Origin: UBA10364 sp049611965
Lineage (GTDB): Bacteria > Bacteroidota > Bacteroidia > Flavobacteriales > Schleiferiaceae
Reading direction: 5' to 3'
DNA length: 64,000 bases
Assembly: GCA_049611965.1 (NCBI GenBank)
Contig: JBMZBC010000004.1
Coordinates: forward strand, 1 to 64,000
Shown: positions 27,607-36,377 of the stretch, in pieces
Position numbering within the stretch: position 1 is the first letter of the stretch
Layout: every line of letters begins with the position of its first letter
Translations under genes and position numbers: made by a program
The notes under the pieces: generated by a model
The model's input: the letters and a program-made list of their open reading frames with translations, nothing else
What the model was told of the DNA's origin: nothing
The model's database searches: none

Positions 27607-29005
27607 TTTCTAATACATGTTTAATGAGGTCACCGCCATTGGCAGAGTTGGACCTTGAAAATTGATGTAAAGGAACTGAGAAGAACACCTCATACACTTC
27701 ACCGTTTCTCGAACGGATGGTGCCTACGGTATTGCTGCCTGTCCAACCGGCTATCTTGGTTAACTGCGCCGTATAGTAAGCGTTGGCATCTGCCGCTGGG
27801 TTTACCGGAGTTACCCCTAGAACGATATTTTTTGGCCGCACCGAAGGAGCCCCGCTTGTTGTATCTACAGGAACTATAGAACTGTCATTGGTCAGACGCG
27901 CTTGACCGGTAGAAGTGATCGAACCGCTAACTGGATAAACGTCATTTATCGCACCCATATCCATGGAACTAGTGATCTGTGCACTCGTTAACACTTTTCC
28001 GCCCCCTTGAACATAAGACTGTACCGAAGGGCTGAGAATATTAAGCAAGTAATCTGTTCCGCCGTTGTTCGGAAACTGAGTAGCATCCGTAAATAAAAGT
28101 ACGCGCTCGTATTGTTCAAAAAGCAGCTTCATAGATGGATTCCAATATGTAGGAATACCAATTCCAGTAATCGCATCCATCTGCACATAGTCATAGGCAT
28201 CACCAATGGTGTCTAGCCACTCTTTATACTGTGCTCCGATGTATGCCGGTTGACTATTCAACACCAACATATCGGCAGCCTTCGACGACCAATAGAAAGT
28301 ACTCGATGTATCCACCTCCGAGTACGAACCTGCCCAGTCTTTCACACGAAGAAAAACTCTGTTGGTATCGTTAGCAGCAGCGCCAGAAAGCACAGTATCT
28401 ACTAAAAATCCATTTTGATAAACTGCTGCTGAGGTTCCGCTTGGATTCAGGGTAAAACTCAGCAGTCCTTGACCGAGGTCTATCTGTGCCCAAGGTCCAT
28501 TATTTAGACGCACCTCTGCCTCAACAATAGTTTCATTGCCGTCGATATCCTCTGCATCCCAGCGAAGCGTAAGAACAATCTTTGCGCTGTCTGGGGCAAT
28601 CTCGTCGGCATCAATGCGGCATGAAGGCGCAGCATTTTTTAGCGGCACCCACAACTTTGCTGGCGTAGGATCTTCCAGCCCTTCGTGATCCACTGCGCTT
28701 ACCTGAATAAGGACATCAGCTGAATCTAAGCCTGCATCTATCACAAACGTAAAGATGCTGTCGTTGGAGCGGGTCTTACCTACCGGCTCGTCATTGACCT
28801 GTACATTGAAGTAATCTATATAGCCGTCGGCATCTGACCCGTACCAATTCAAATGCACATTCGCATTCAATCGCAGGTCCCCAGAACGCTGGATACTGTC
28901 TACACTAATGGTAGTCTCCGGCGCTAGGTTATCCACAGATCCTTGGGGCTTCTGACACCCCAAGGCTGCAAATAAAATGCTAGATATGACCGCTACTCGC
29001 TTCAA
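27596..29005 (-). CDS. surface or periplasmic lipoprotein with Ig-like repeats
   Basis: 469 residues, lipobox AALGC with Cys at about residue 17. Residues about 30-230 form two fibronectin/Ig-like beta units (VHLNWYGSDADGYIDYFNV; LTLRWDAEDIDGNETIV). The C-terminal half (about 245-469) contains VLLFTDATQF and YVQGGGKVLTSAQI, resembling the Rossmann-like class I amidotransferase/ThuA fold seen in some secreted Bacteroidota proteins, but no catalytic Cys-His pair is visible. Function unknown. The upstream gene ends 3 nt before it, and it overlaps the receptor start, so it is probably a partner of the receptor. Confidence 0.7.
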   Translation of the reverse strand: MKRVAVISSILFAALGCQKPQGSVDNLAPETTISVDSIQRSGDLRLNANVHLNWYGSDADGYIDYFNVQVNDEPVGKTRSNDSIFTFVIDAGLDSADVLIQVSAVDHEGLEDPTPAKLWVPLKNAAPSCRIDADEIAPDSAKIVLTLRWDAEDIDGNETIVEAEVRLNNGPWAQIDLGQGLLSFTLNPSGTSAAVYQNGFLVDTVLSGAAANDTNRVFLRVKDWAGSYSEVDTSSTFYWSSKAADMLVLNSQPAYIGAQYKEWLDTIGDAYDYVQMDAITGIGIPTYWNPSMKLLFEQYERVLLFTDATQFPNNGGTDYLLNILSPSVQSYVQGGGKVLTSAQITSSMDMGAINDVYPVSGSITSTGQARLTNDSSIVPVDTTSGAPSVRPKNIVLGVTPVNPAADANAYYTAQLTKIAGWTGSNTVGTIRSRNGEVYEVFFSVPLHQFSRSNSANGGDLIKHVLENEF

Positions 29006-29008
29006 GAT

Positions 29009-31210
29009 CTATCGCTGAACAATGAAGATGATGGTTCCTGCACCTTCTGCGCCGCTGAATCGAGCCACATAGGTTCCTTCTGCTAGTGCAGTAGTCGATA
29101 TTCTCAATGAACCTGCACTCTCGTAAGTGGCAATCTGCTGACCTAAAACATTAGCAATAGTCCAAGTACCCGCTGCTGAGCTTTCCAGCTGCATCCAATC
29201 GTTTGCCGGATTTGGATAAGCTTTAAGGTTTGAAGTAGCCCATTCGTCTAAACCAATAGGCGATGTTGCAACGGTAACACTATCTAGCGTTACGGACGGG
29301 TTGATAAAGTCATTGTTGTTTCTTGGCAACAAGCGGTAGTTGCTGAAGCCATAGAACAAGATACCTTCAATAGCATCAAAGGTCATTGTGTTGTCCACTA
29401 CGATTGGTGTAACGTCCATCTCGCCATCAATCGAAGCATACGAAGTATCTGTTACCAACTGAACGTTCAACGAAGAATAGGCAGTGGTCGACTGACGACC
29501 AGCCAATACACGTCCGCTGCTCCATACCGGTGCAGAGGCGCTATTACTTACTGCATAATCCCCAAATCCAAGGTTGGTTTGACTCACATACAAAGAACTG
29601 TTGTTCGGATCCTCGTAACGCACCAACATACTCTCGTAAGGCTCCCAACCGAAGTTTGCATAGCTCGCTGAATCCGATGGATCAATCACTAAAGGTGTAA
29701 TAGAACCTAAGTTACCGGTCTTGCTCGAAGAAGTCACATTTAATCGGGTCATTCCGTAATACTCTTCTACAAAACCTGTAACCTCAACTTCTTCATTGCG
29801 GTAATAGGTGTTAAGGCCAATTCCTACACACCAGATACCCGCCCATGATGTTGCATTTTCATCTTGGATGTACAAGAACCCTAGGTCGCCAATTTTAGTC
29901 GAAGCCGTCACAATACCTTTCACGGTGACCTCTGCACCGTTCAAAGGAGAAGCACCGTTTGAGTTATAGGTGAACTGAATATCCGGGATGATCAAACCAT
30001 TATCACGAACAGTATAGAAGTCGAAGTTTGGTGTTGCCTGATTGATCGGCTTCGAAGGCAAGTAGCTTTCATTGCCGTCGTCGTCTTTTGCATAGATGTA
30101 GTAACGCACCAACGTACCATTGGCCTGCTGTGGAATCTCAAATTCAAACTCATCCGTAGTACCGGTTACCAGCGTCATCGGGGCTACCGTGAAATTAGCC
30201 ACCGATTGCGTATCAATAGCACTCCATACAAAGGCTACAGAATCTACGCTGCCGTCAAAATCTGTTATGGTACATACAATCTCCACATCCTGGTTTGAGG
30301 TAGGAATCGAAGGATCGCGTTCAAAGTTCGCGATGTACGGAGGCGCATAGCCGATGTCATAGTGTGAAGCGGCAAACGGATTGATTTCGTAACCACGACC
30401 GTTATCTCCTGTACATCCGTTCGCATCGTGACGAACTACACCCGAAATAGAGTTGTAGAAGGTTCCCGGCACCGGTGGCACAAAAGAACCTTGAGTTTGC
30501 GGAGAATTTGGGTTTACCGTTGTCCATGAGCTCAATTTTTGAGCAAGGAATCGATCACTCACGTTCATTGCATTCCCGTTTCCATCGACAATGTTGAAGC
30601 TCACACGGTTTCCGCTAAAAGGAATGACCTGCGTAACAGTTACATCGGTCAAAGTCACAAAAGATCCCTCGTACTGCTCACCTGTTGTGACGTTATTCAC
30701 GAACTGTGCGTCGTTAAGATCACCAACAGCAATAGTATCGCTCACTACAGGATCAGTAGTAGTACTCACAATGCTAAATGAGTTGGCATCCGCCAATGAC
30801 AATTGGTTTGAACCATTGTACTCGCCAACTACACCTTTTACCTCCACGATATCTCCTGGAAGCGCTTGAGTAAAGGTTGCAGGCACTTGCAAAGAACCTG
30901 TGCTGCTCGTATATACCCCCATCACCTCGATTCCTGCGAATGGCGAGCTCTGACCACCTACTGTGGTGTCCTGAATGAAGATAAATGGACGCAAGCCTCC
31001 AGTTACAGAACCTGAAGCAACCTCTGTTACATTCCCTGGTGTCACTACAACACCGCGAGTAATCACTGTCTGTCCCAAGTAGGACGAAGTATCATTACAT
31101 GCAGCCAAATCTGTTGGGCTTACATAGTTAATGTCCGAAATGGACACATAGCTCTGTGCATTGGCCGACAAGCCAAAAAGCACTGCAAAAAGTAAAACGA
31201 CTCTTTTCAT
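29009..31210 (-). CDS. secreted OB-fold-like repeat protein, T9SS-sorted
   Basis: 733 residues with signal peptide (to about SANA) and a C-terminal T9SS type A domain beginning LKAYPNPANDWMQLE. Residues about 20-280 and 405-560 each contain an OB-fold-like unit of the YhcR/ExeM type (VITRGVVVTPG, GDIVEVKGVVGEYNG; EVTVKGIVTAS, EEVEVTGFVEEYYG), separated by an Ig-like segment with DFDGSVDSVAFVWS. The same OB-like pattern appears twice in the 1618-aa protein of this locus. These units bind DNA or oligosaccharides in characterised relatives; ligand here unknown. The ATG shares a base with the upstream stop (TAATG). Confidence 0.78.
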   Translation of the reverse strand: MKRVVLLFAVLFGLSANAQSYVSISDINYVSPTDLAACNDTSSYLGQTVITRGVVVTPGNVTEVASGSVTGGLRPFIFIQDTTVGGQSSPFAGIEVMGVYTSSTGSLQVPATFTQALPGDIVEVKGVVGEYNGSNQLSLADANSFSIVSTTTDPVVSDTIAVGDLNDAQFVNNVTTGEQYEGSFVTLTDVTVTQVIPFSGNRVSFNIVDGNGNAMNVSDRFLAQKLSSWTTVNPNSPQTQGSFVPPVPGTFYNSISGVVRHDANGCTGDNGRGYEINPFAASHYDIGYAPPYIANFERDPSIPTSNQDVEIVCTITDFDGSVDSVAFVWSAIDTQSVANFTVAPMTLVTGTTDEFEFEIPQQANGTLVRYYIYAKDDDGNESYLPSKPINQATPNFDFYTVRDNGLIIPDIQFTYNSNGASPLNGAEVTVKGIVTASTKIGDLGFLYIQDENATSWAGIWCVGIGLNTYYRNEEVEVTGFVEEYYGMTRLNVTSSSKTGNLGSITPLVIDPSDSASYANFGWEPYESMLVRYEDPNNSSLYVSQTNLGFGDYAVSNSASAPVWSSGRVLAGRQSTTAYSSLNVQLVTDTSYASIDGEMDVTPIVVDNTMTFDAIEGILFYGFSNYRLLPRNNNDFINPSVTLDSVTVATSPIGLDEWATSNLKAYPNPANDWMQLESSAAGTWTIANVLGQQIATYESAGSLRISTTALAEGTYVARFSGAEGAGTIIFIVQR

Positions 31211-33330
31211 TATTTCACGATTAAAAAGGTTCCTGTAAATGATTTTCCTGTTTCTAAATCCTCCACGGTAAAGAGGTACATACCGCGCGCAATAATTTGA
31301 CTCTCTCTAGAAAGCAAATCCCACGCATGTTCACCACCTGAGAATACGTTTCGCGATGGATCTTCTGACCCGAAGCTACGGAACCAGCGAATGTCCGTTC
31401 CATCGTACTCCTGGTGATGCTCAAAACTGTCTATATAATCACCGCCAGCGGTGGTGATGGTTATTCTTGAATTTCTTGGAAGGTTAGAAAAGACCAATTT
31501 TCGACTCTCCTCTTGGAAGTTACTCGACCCTTCCCAGCTCGCGCCGAGGTAATAGGGATTCGGGTACACATAGGGCTCCACACTGTCTAGGTTGCTTGGT
31601 CCAGCACCCGGGAAGGCCCTTACCGCATTCGACAACACAGCACTCTCAAGGGACTCTAGACCGCTGTTCAGATCACCTTTATCAAATGCCGTTACCGCCA
31701 CTGCCGTCTGCCAACCGTTGGGAAGAGGACTTAAGGTATACGCAAAGGCATACTCATTGGTATCGCCGTCGAAAGTCACAGGCGTGGCCAATTTCACAGG
31801 CAGAAATCCATTGTTGAAGCCGTAGTCATTGGCCAAAGAATCAAAGCTTGCCACCAATTCCAAATCGTTCTGTAAATCCGGCGTCGCAAAGACATCAAAA
31901 CCGGTTTGGGTTGCATAAATATTATACCCTTCGAAATCTTTCTTCTTGGAGATGGGGTCTTCACTTTGGCGCGAATTATCTGCCCAATAAATAGTACACT
32001 CGCCATCGCCTGGCTCTACGCGGATAATAGGAGTTTCTGGCGGCGAGGGTAGAATGAATCGTGTAATCACACCATTGCCGTCCTTATCCTCACCTTCATC
32101 GAGCACACCGTTAAAGTTGGCATCTTCTCCATTGTAAGTACGTTGTGCCCAGTTGGCAGCGTCCAATAAATACGTCTGTTGTGTGGCGTTATTGGAACCG
32201 TTCGGCAAACCGTCTTCAAATTTCTTCGCCACGACGTAGGCAAAGCTTACCTTGATCTCATCGCCTGGCTGATAGTCGTCGAAAGGACCCACTGAAACTA
32301 AATCTGAACGATTGCCCAAAGCATTCAGCTCGGACTGCAAATCAACGTCCATAGTTGTAACACAAGCCGCACCTGTAGGGTCGTTCCAACAAGGATGCTG
32401 GTTAAAACCGTCCGACATCTTCAAATAGCGCTGCTGGTCTGAGGTTGGAAAGAAGAAGGTGTTGGCACCGCTGTTGTTGAATACCCAAGCGTTGTAGTTC
32501 ACCTTGGTGTCCGTGCTTACCTGAGGATGTTGGAACCCGTTCTTATTCTCAGCACCCAAGAACATCTGACCTACGTAACTATCAGTAAAACCAACATCTC
32601 CATTGCGGTCGTAACAATAGGCTAAATTCAAACTGTCGATAAAGCCATTTCCACCTTGTGAATAGAAGGTGGCACCACCAGCACCTGCCGGTGTGATGTT
32701 GATGTTACGCACCACGGTGTTGTTCCATAGACCCACATAAAAATCTTCATAGGTATTGCTGGACCCGTTGGTGATGGTGAGGTCTACAATGACCATGAAA
32801 TCTGTAAACGAATATTCCCAATTGTACACTGCCATATCCACTTGCAGGTCCATAGGGTTTAGGTGGTTGTTGATCGGAATACTGGTACCGGGAACCAATA
32901 TTTCACTGTCGTTGAAGCTCGCGATGAAATCTTGGTGGCTCACGGCATCCGCGCGGTAATTCGGCGAAGAGCGAAGAGAGCTTTTCTCAACGACATTTGC
33001 ACCTTGGGTTGCATTAAACTCAAAGCCGCCGCGACCGGGCGCATAGCCCTGTGGCGCATCATAGGCTGAAGTGCTCACACGAACTATTCCATTATCGAGA
33101 CCGCCAAACCAAAGACCGCCTTCAAACAGGTGTTCTATACCTGAACCGGCAGGATATTCCATGGAAGGTGTCCCTGAGCCGTCGCGGTACCCGCGGAAGG
33201 CATTACCAAAAGTTCCAACATTGGTCGCGCTCAAACGCACATTGGCACGTGTCGTTTGGAATTCTTCAAATCCCTGACCGACACTCAGCAGAGGCAGCAA
33301 TAACAAAACAGCGAGTACTCTTCTTACCAT
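31210..33330 (-). CDS. large exported protein with FlgD-Ig/T9SS-like C-terminus
   Basis: 706 residues from the ATG at 33330; the longer frame to 33372 is dismissed because the chosen ATG overlaps the upstream stop (ATGGTAA) and begins a good signal peptide (MVRRVLAVLLLLPLLSVGQ). The centre is a large beta-rich region with several DxDxNG-like calcium-type loops (YDRNGDVGFTDS, DANFNGVLDEGEDKDGNG), then a fibronectin-like part (TIYWADNSRQSEDP). The C-terminus has YVYPNPYYLGASWE and ends in FTGTFLIVK, an FlgD-Ig or T9SS-like terminal domain. No known enzyme recognised. Such proteins recur next to PorV-like barrels and TonB receptors in Bacteroidota-related genomes; the role is unknown. Confidence 0.72.
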   Translation of the reverse strand: MVRRVLAVLLLLPLLSVGQGFEEFQTTRANVRLSATNVGTFGNAFRGYRDGSGTPSMEYPAGSGIEHLFEGGLWFGGLDNGIVRVSTSAYDAPQGYAPGRGGFEFNATQGANVVEKSSLRSSPNYRADAVSHQDFIASFNDSEILVPGTSIPINNHLNPMDLQVDMAVYNWEYSFTDFMVIVDLTITNGSSNTYEDFYVGLWNNTVVRNINITPAGAGGATFYSQGGNGFIDSLNLAYCYDRNGDVGFTDSYVGQMFLGAENKNGFQHPQVSTDTKVNYNAWVFNNSGANTFFFPTSDQQRYLKMSDGFNQHPCWNDPTGAACVTTMDVDLQSELNALGNRSDLVSVGPFDDYQPGDEIKVSFAYVVAKKFEDGLPNGSNNATQQTYLLDAANWAQRTYNGEDANFNGVLDEGEDKDGNGVITRFILPSPPETPIIRVEPGDGECTIYWADNSRQSEDPISKKKDFEGYNIYATQTGFDVFATPDLQNDLELVASFDSLANDYGFNNGFLPVKLATPVTFDGDTNEYAFAYTLSPLPNGWQTAVAVTAFDKGDLNSGLESLESAVLSNAVRAFPGAGPSNLDSVEPYVYPNPYYLGASWEGSSNFQEESRKLVFSNLPRNSRITITTAGGDYIDSFEHHQEYDGTDIRWFRSFGSEDPSRNVFSGGEHAWDLLSRESQIIARGMYLFTVEDLETGKSFTGTFLIVK

Positions 33331-34580
33331 AGCATCAGTTTTGTAGTTGTGCTGTGCGCGCCTTTTGACCAATGAGCAATGTATAATCCTGTTGGGAGCC
33401 CTTGCACTGTGGCAGGCTCTCCTTCCGACTTTTCAAATACTTTTCGTCCATCCAATGTGTAGATAACAAGACCGTAGCGCAGGTAATAATCGGTCAATTG
33501 AGCCGGCTGACGCATCGGGTTTTCTAAAACCGGTACTTCCAACTCTGCGGTATTCAATCCTTGGAGGTCAATGTCGAAATCTGCAATTACAGGAAGGTGA
33601 TCGCTTAAGGAGTAAAGTGCAGATAAAACTGTGCTACTCACACTGTAGTTTGTGCCCGCATTTACAGGGTCGTTAAAATGGTTGCCGTCATTTCCAACGG
33701 CGAAGTAGGTATTCGGTACGTACACCATTCCGTCTTCTCCTTCGATGATATCCTCAGAGCAGAGAATTTGATCGAAACGATCGTCTAATCCCCCTCCTGA
33801 AAAACAGCTGTTCGATCCACCGTTTCTTGTGCTCTGTGTATGAATGGCGGCGAACGAACTATTGTTATTCCAGCTTCCTGAGCTGTTGATTGGGTCTTCA
33901 AAACGGAATCCCGTTCCTGCAATCAAGGTCTGGTACCCGCTCTCGGAAGATGCATACATATTAAAGTCGCCCATGAGCATGATGTTCGCATCGACTGCAT
34001 CGTTCTCTATGTAGTCAATGATTGCCCCGGCCATAGCGTTGCGCTGTGAAGAATTCGACGTTCCGCTACCTGCTTTGAAGTGTCCACCTATAACTGTAAA
34101 CGTTACTGTATCACTCTGGCCGTTTAATAAGGGGTCTTTGTAATAGAATCGAGCCACGTCTACCACACGAACTAGATTATTGTTGTTCACGTCTTTCGTG
34201 ATAACATCCTGTGAAATCAAACCAAAAATGTCACTGCGGTAGGCAATGACATTGGTTAAGGAGGAAAAGCTATTGTTGGTGTAATTCGTCGTCGTCCAGT
34301 TGGTCGCACTTGAAGTGTTCAATGCATTATTCAGCAAATAGGTAGCGTTGTTTGCGGATGCGCCAACCTCTTGGAAACAAATAATGTGAGGCTGCATGTT
34401 GCGCACGATGGTATCCAAGGCAACTTCTTTGCTACTGGCTGAATTTGTATTGCCGTTGCACTCGTTAGTGGAATTTCTGTAGTTCAAGATATTGTAAGTC
34501 ATCACTCGAACAGTAGTTACTTGCGCTGTAACTAACTGGTAACCAATGCAAAAAAGTAATATCAGACCCCAACGTTTCAT
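33324..34580 (-). CDS. secreted endonuclease/exonuclease/phosphatase family nuclease
   Basis: 418 residues from the ATG at 34580, where a good signal peptide begins (MKRWGLILLFCIGYQLVTAQ). The EEP fold is complete: VRVMTYNILNYR (Asn), ICFQEVG (metal Glu), VIGGHFKAGS (His), MLMGDFNMY (Asp/Asn pair) and SDHLPVIADF (terminal Asp-His). The nearest architecture is the catalytic domain of ExeM-like extracellular nucleases, here without lamin-tail or OB domains, which are found in neighbouring genes. The C-terminal ~65 residues (YGLVIYTLDGRKVFEK to TTKLMLW) resemble a short T9SS sorting domain. First gene of the envelope locus, divergent from rluA-family gene by 79 nt. Confidence 0.88.
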   Translation of the reverse strand: MKRWGLILLFCIGYQLVTAQVTTVRVMTYNILNYRNSTNECNGNTNSASSKEVALDTIVRNMQPHIICFQEVGASANNATYLLNNALNTSSATNWTTTNYTNNSFSSLTNVIAYRSDIFGLISQDVITKDVNNNNLVRVVDVARFYYKDPLLNGQSDTVTFTVIGGHFKAGSGTSNSSQRNAMAGAIIDYIENDAVDANIMLMGDFNMYASSESGYQTLIAGTGFRFEDPINSSGSWNNNSSFAAIHTQSTRNGGSNSCFSGGGLDDRFDQILCSEDIIEGEDGMVYVPNTYFAVGNDGNHFNDPVNAGTNYSVSSTVLSALYSLSDHLPVIADFDIDLQGLNTAELEVPVLENPMRQPAQLTDYYLRYGLVIYTLDGRKVFEKSEGEPATVQGLPTGLYIAHWSKGAHSTTTKLMLW

Positions 34581-34647
34581 TGGCTTGAAGATGCAACATA
34601 ATCTTGTCAAAAGGAAGCACTTAGCTGTAAAATTCATGCGAAATCAG

Positions 34648-34655
34648 TAGCTTGC
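34648..34655 (+). promoter_or_regulatory. putative -7 element, 4 nt before the pseudouridine synthase ATG
   Basis: TAGCTTGC followed by CCGC and the ATG at 34660. It fits TAnnTT but not the full TAnnTTTG. The 4-nt distance to the start codon equals that at three other genes here, which suggests a leaderless message. Confidence 0.4.
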
Positions 34656-34659
34656 CCGC

Positions 34660-35334
34660 ATGGTAGAAAAAGAAGGCGTTTTGTTTGAATCGAACCAATT
34701 GTTGGTCGTTCAAAAACCTGCAGGAATTATTACCGAAGACAACCCCTTCGAAGCCAATAATCTAGAGGCCAACTATCGCGCCTACCTAAAGCAGAAAATT
34801 AACGATCCTTACCTTGGAGTTGTGCACCGGCTAGACCGAGTAACCAGTGGCGTAGTCATCTTCGCAAAGAAGCGAGGAACGTTGAAAACCCTGAACAGGT
34901 GGTTCGAGGAGCGCCAAATTCAAAAAACGTATTGGGCAATTACCTCCAAAGCACCAAAAGAGGAAAAAGGCGTGCTTATCCACCATCTACTAATAAATCA
35001 GAAAAGTAAAAAAGCGCTGGTCGTTGACCCGAAAGTGAAGGGTGCCAAAAAAGCTGAGCTGAGCTACAAGGTGTTATCATCTCTTGATGACCATTACCTT
35101 CTCGAAATAAATCCCAAAACAGGCCGCTTCCACCAAATCCGCGCACAGCTCAGCCACATGGGCTGTCCTATAATTGGGGACGAAAAATACGGCTCAACTG
35201 CGCCCTACCAAAAACTTCAAATCGCACTTCATGCAAGATCTCTACAACTTCCAGAACCTGTAAATGGGAGCCCGGTGATTTTTGAAGGCAATGTCCCTAA
35301 TACAGAAATCTGGGAAAAATGGAATTTGGATTAA
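34660..35334 (+). CDS. RluA-family pseudouridine synthase
   Basis: 224-residue enzyme that isomerises uridine to pseudouridine in rRNA or tRNA. The catalytic motif is HRLDRVTSGVVIFAK (about residues 53-67) with the Asp nucleophile; INPKTGRFHQIRAQLSHMGCPIIGDEKYG is the second family signature. There is no N-terminal S4 RNA-binding domain, which puts it with the short RluA/TruC-like forms. The exact target cannot be told from sequence. It stands alone, divergent from the secreted nuclease. Confidence 0.93.
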   Translation: MVEKEGVLFESNQLLVVQKPAGIITEDNPFEANNLEANYRAYLKQKINDPYLGVVHRLDRVTSGVVIFAKKRGTLKTLNRWFEERQIQKTYWAITSKAPKEEKGVLIHHLLINQKSKKALVVDPKVKGAKKAELSYKVLSSLDDHYLLEINPKTGRFHQIRAQLSHMGCPIIGDEKYGSTAPYQKLQIALHARSLQLPEPVNGSPVIFEGNVPNTEIWEKWNLD

Positions 35335-35440
35335 GGATTGTATAACTTAGCTCGAATATCAAGAGTTAACACTAATTCTATTTTTATTTAAAGTCAAAAT
35401 AGTTTGGGTTTTCTATTTTACACTTTATAAACATAACTAT

Positions 35441-36292
35441 ATGAAAATCAATTTATTAATAGTGGCAATTAGTTTATCAGCTTTGGTAAGTTGTCAAATT
35501 GAACCGAAAAAAGAATCTCCAGAATTAATGAAAATGGGATTTGTAGGAAACAATGGTGGCGCTTTCATTCAAAGTAATGATCAAAGCATGGAAAATTGGC
35601 TTGAGTTCTGTGAGCTTCATGCTTCAAAGGATATCGAAGCTATGATGAATCTTTGTTCCGATAGTATCTTTGTTGAATTAACTGACGGCCAAAAGTTTGA
35701 GGGTAAAGAAGCTTTTAAAGAAGGGCTCATAAACTGGATGGCTAATTCTAAAGTTAGTATAAACCAAAACTGGGGTGTTCCTTTAACCTATGTAAATAAT
35801 GTTGACACTATTGATAACGGCACATGGATAGTCAGTGGTCATAATCTTGTGGTTAAAAGTGGAAACAACGTACATACTGAGGATAATCATGTCAACGTAT
35901 ATATGGAGGCAGGTCTAATCCAATATATTAAAGTTTACACCCATGAAATTACAGACGAAGAAGCTGTTGACGTTACCTTCTCTGTTAATATGGCAAATTA
36001 TGAAGGTGAATTTTCTTCCGTTGGTGTTTTTGGGACTTTCAATGATTGGTGTGGAACTTGTAACGAACTTCTAGATGAAGACGGTGATCTTATTTATGAA
36101 GGAACTGCTACCATACCCGTTGGCTCCCTAGAATATAAATTCATTTTAGATAATCAGAATATTGAAGAGACTTTTGATGCTGGTACGAACTGCACCAGAA
36201 CCACCGATATTTACACAAATAGAATCGCAACGATTGAACAAGCGACCTCTTTAAAAACGGTTTGCTTTAATTCATGTGACGACTGTCAATAA
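35441..36292 (+). CDS. two-domain lipoprotein: NTF2-like plus E-set module
   Basis: 283 residues, lipobox LVSC with Cys at about residue 19. Residues about 45-165 look like a SnoaL/NTF2-like domain (WLEFCELHASKDIEAMMNLCSD, GKEAFKEGLINWM). Residues about 178-283 are a single copy of the module B found three times in the 1618-aa secreted protein: VTFSVNMANYEG, GVFGTFNDWCGTC, DGDLIYEGTATIP, TNRIATIE and a terminal Cys pair. The gene is strikingly AT-rich compared with both sides, suggesting transfer or a younger gene. Function unknown; the shared module hints at the same surface ligand. It ends at a pair of terminators. Confidence 0.8.
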   Translation: MKINLLIVAISLSALVSCQIEPKKESPELMKMGFVGNNGGAFIQSNDQSMENWLEFCELHASKDIEAMMNLCSDSIFVELTDGQKFEGKEAFKEGLINWMANSKVSINQNWGVPLTYVNNVDTIDNGTWIVSGHNLVVKSGNNVHTEDNHVNVYMEAGLIQYIKVYTHEITDEEAVDVTFSVNMANYEGEFSSVGVFGTFNDWCGTCNELLDEDGDLIYEGTATIPVGSLEYKFILDNQNIEETFDAGTNCTRTTDIYTNRIATIEQATSLKTVCFNSCDDCQ

Positions 36293-36299
36293 ACAACAA

Positions 36300-36328
36300 A
36301 AGGGCCTGCATACTAAATACAGGCCCTT
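36300..36328. terminator. stem-loop after the two-domain lipoprotein
   Basis: 9-bp stem (arms 36300-36308 and 36320-36328) with an 11-nt loop, just past the stop codon and directly ahead of a second, stronger hairpin. Confidence 0.65.
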
Positions 36329-36331
36329 ATT

Positions 36332-36369
36332 AAAAAAGGAGTACTTGACTAATCAAGTACTCCTTTTTT
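36332..36369. terminator. bidirectional intrinsic terminator
   Basis: Perfect 17-bp inverted repeat (arms 36332-36348 and 36353-36369), loop CTAA, with A6 and T6 at the stem ends, between convergent genes. Confidence 0.9.
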
Positions 36370-36377
36370 AGTAGAAT

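Noticed and set aside
24811..29005. canonical SusCD polysaccharide utilisation locus
   Set aside because: No SusD-like gene and no glycoside hydrolases; the neighbouring lipoproteins are Ig-like and propeller types.
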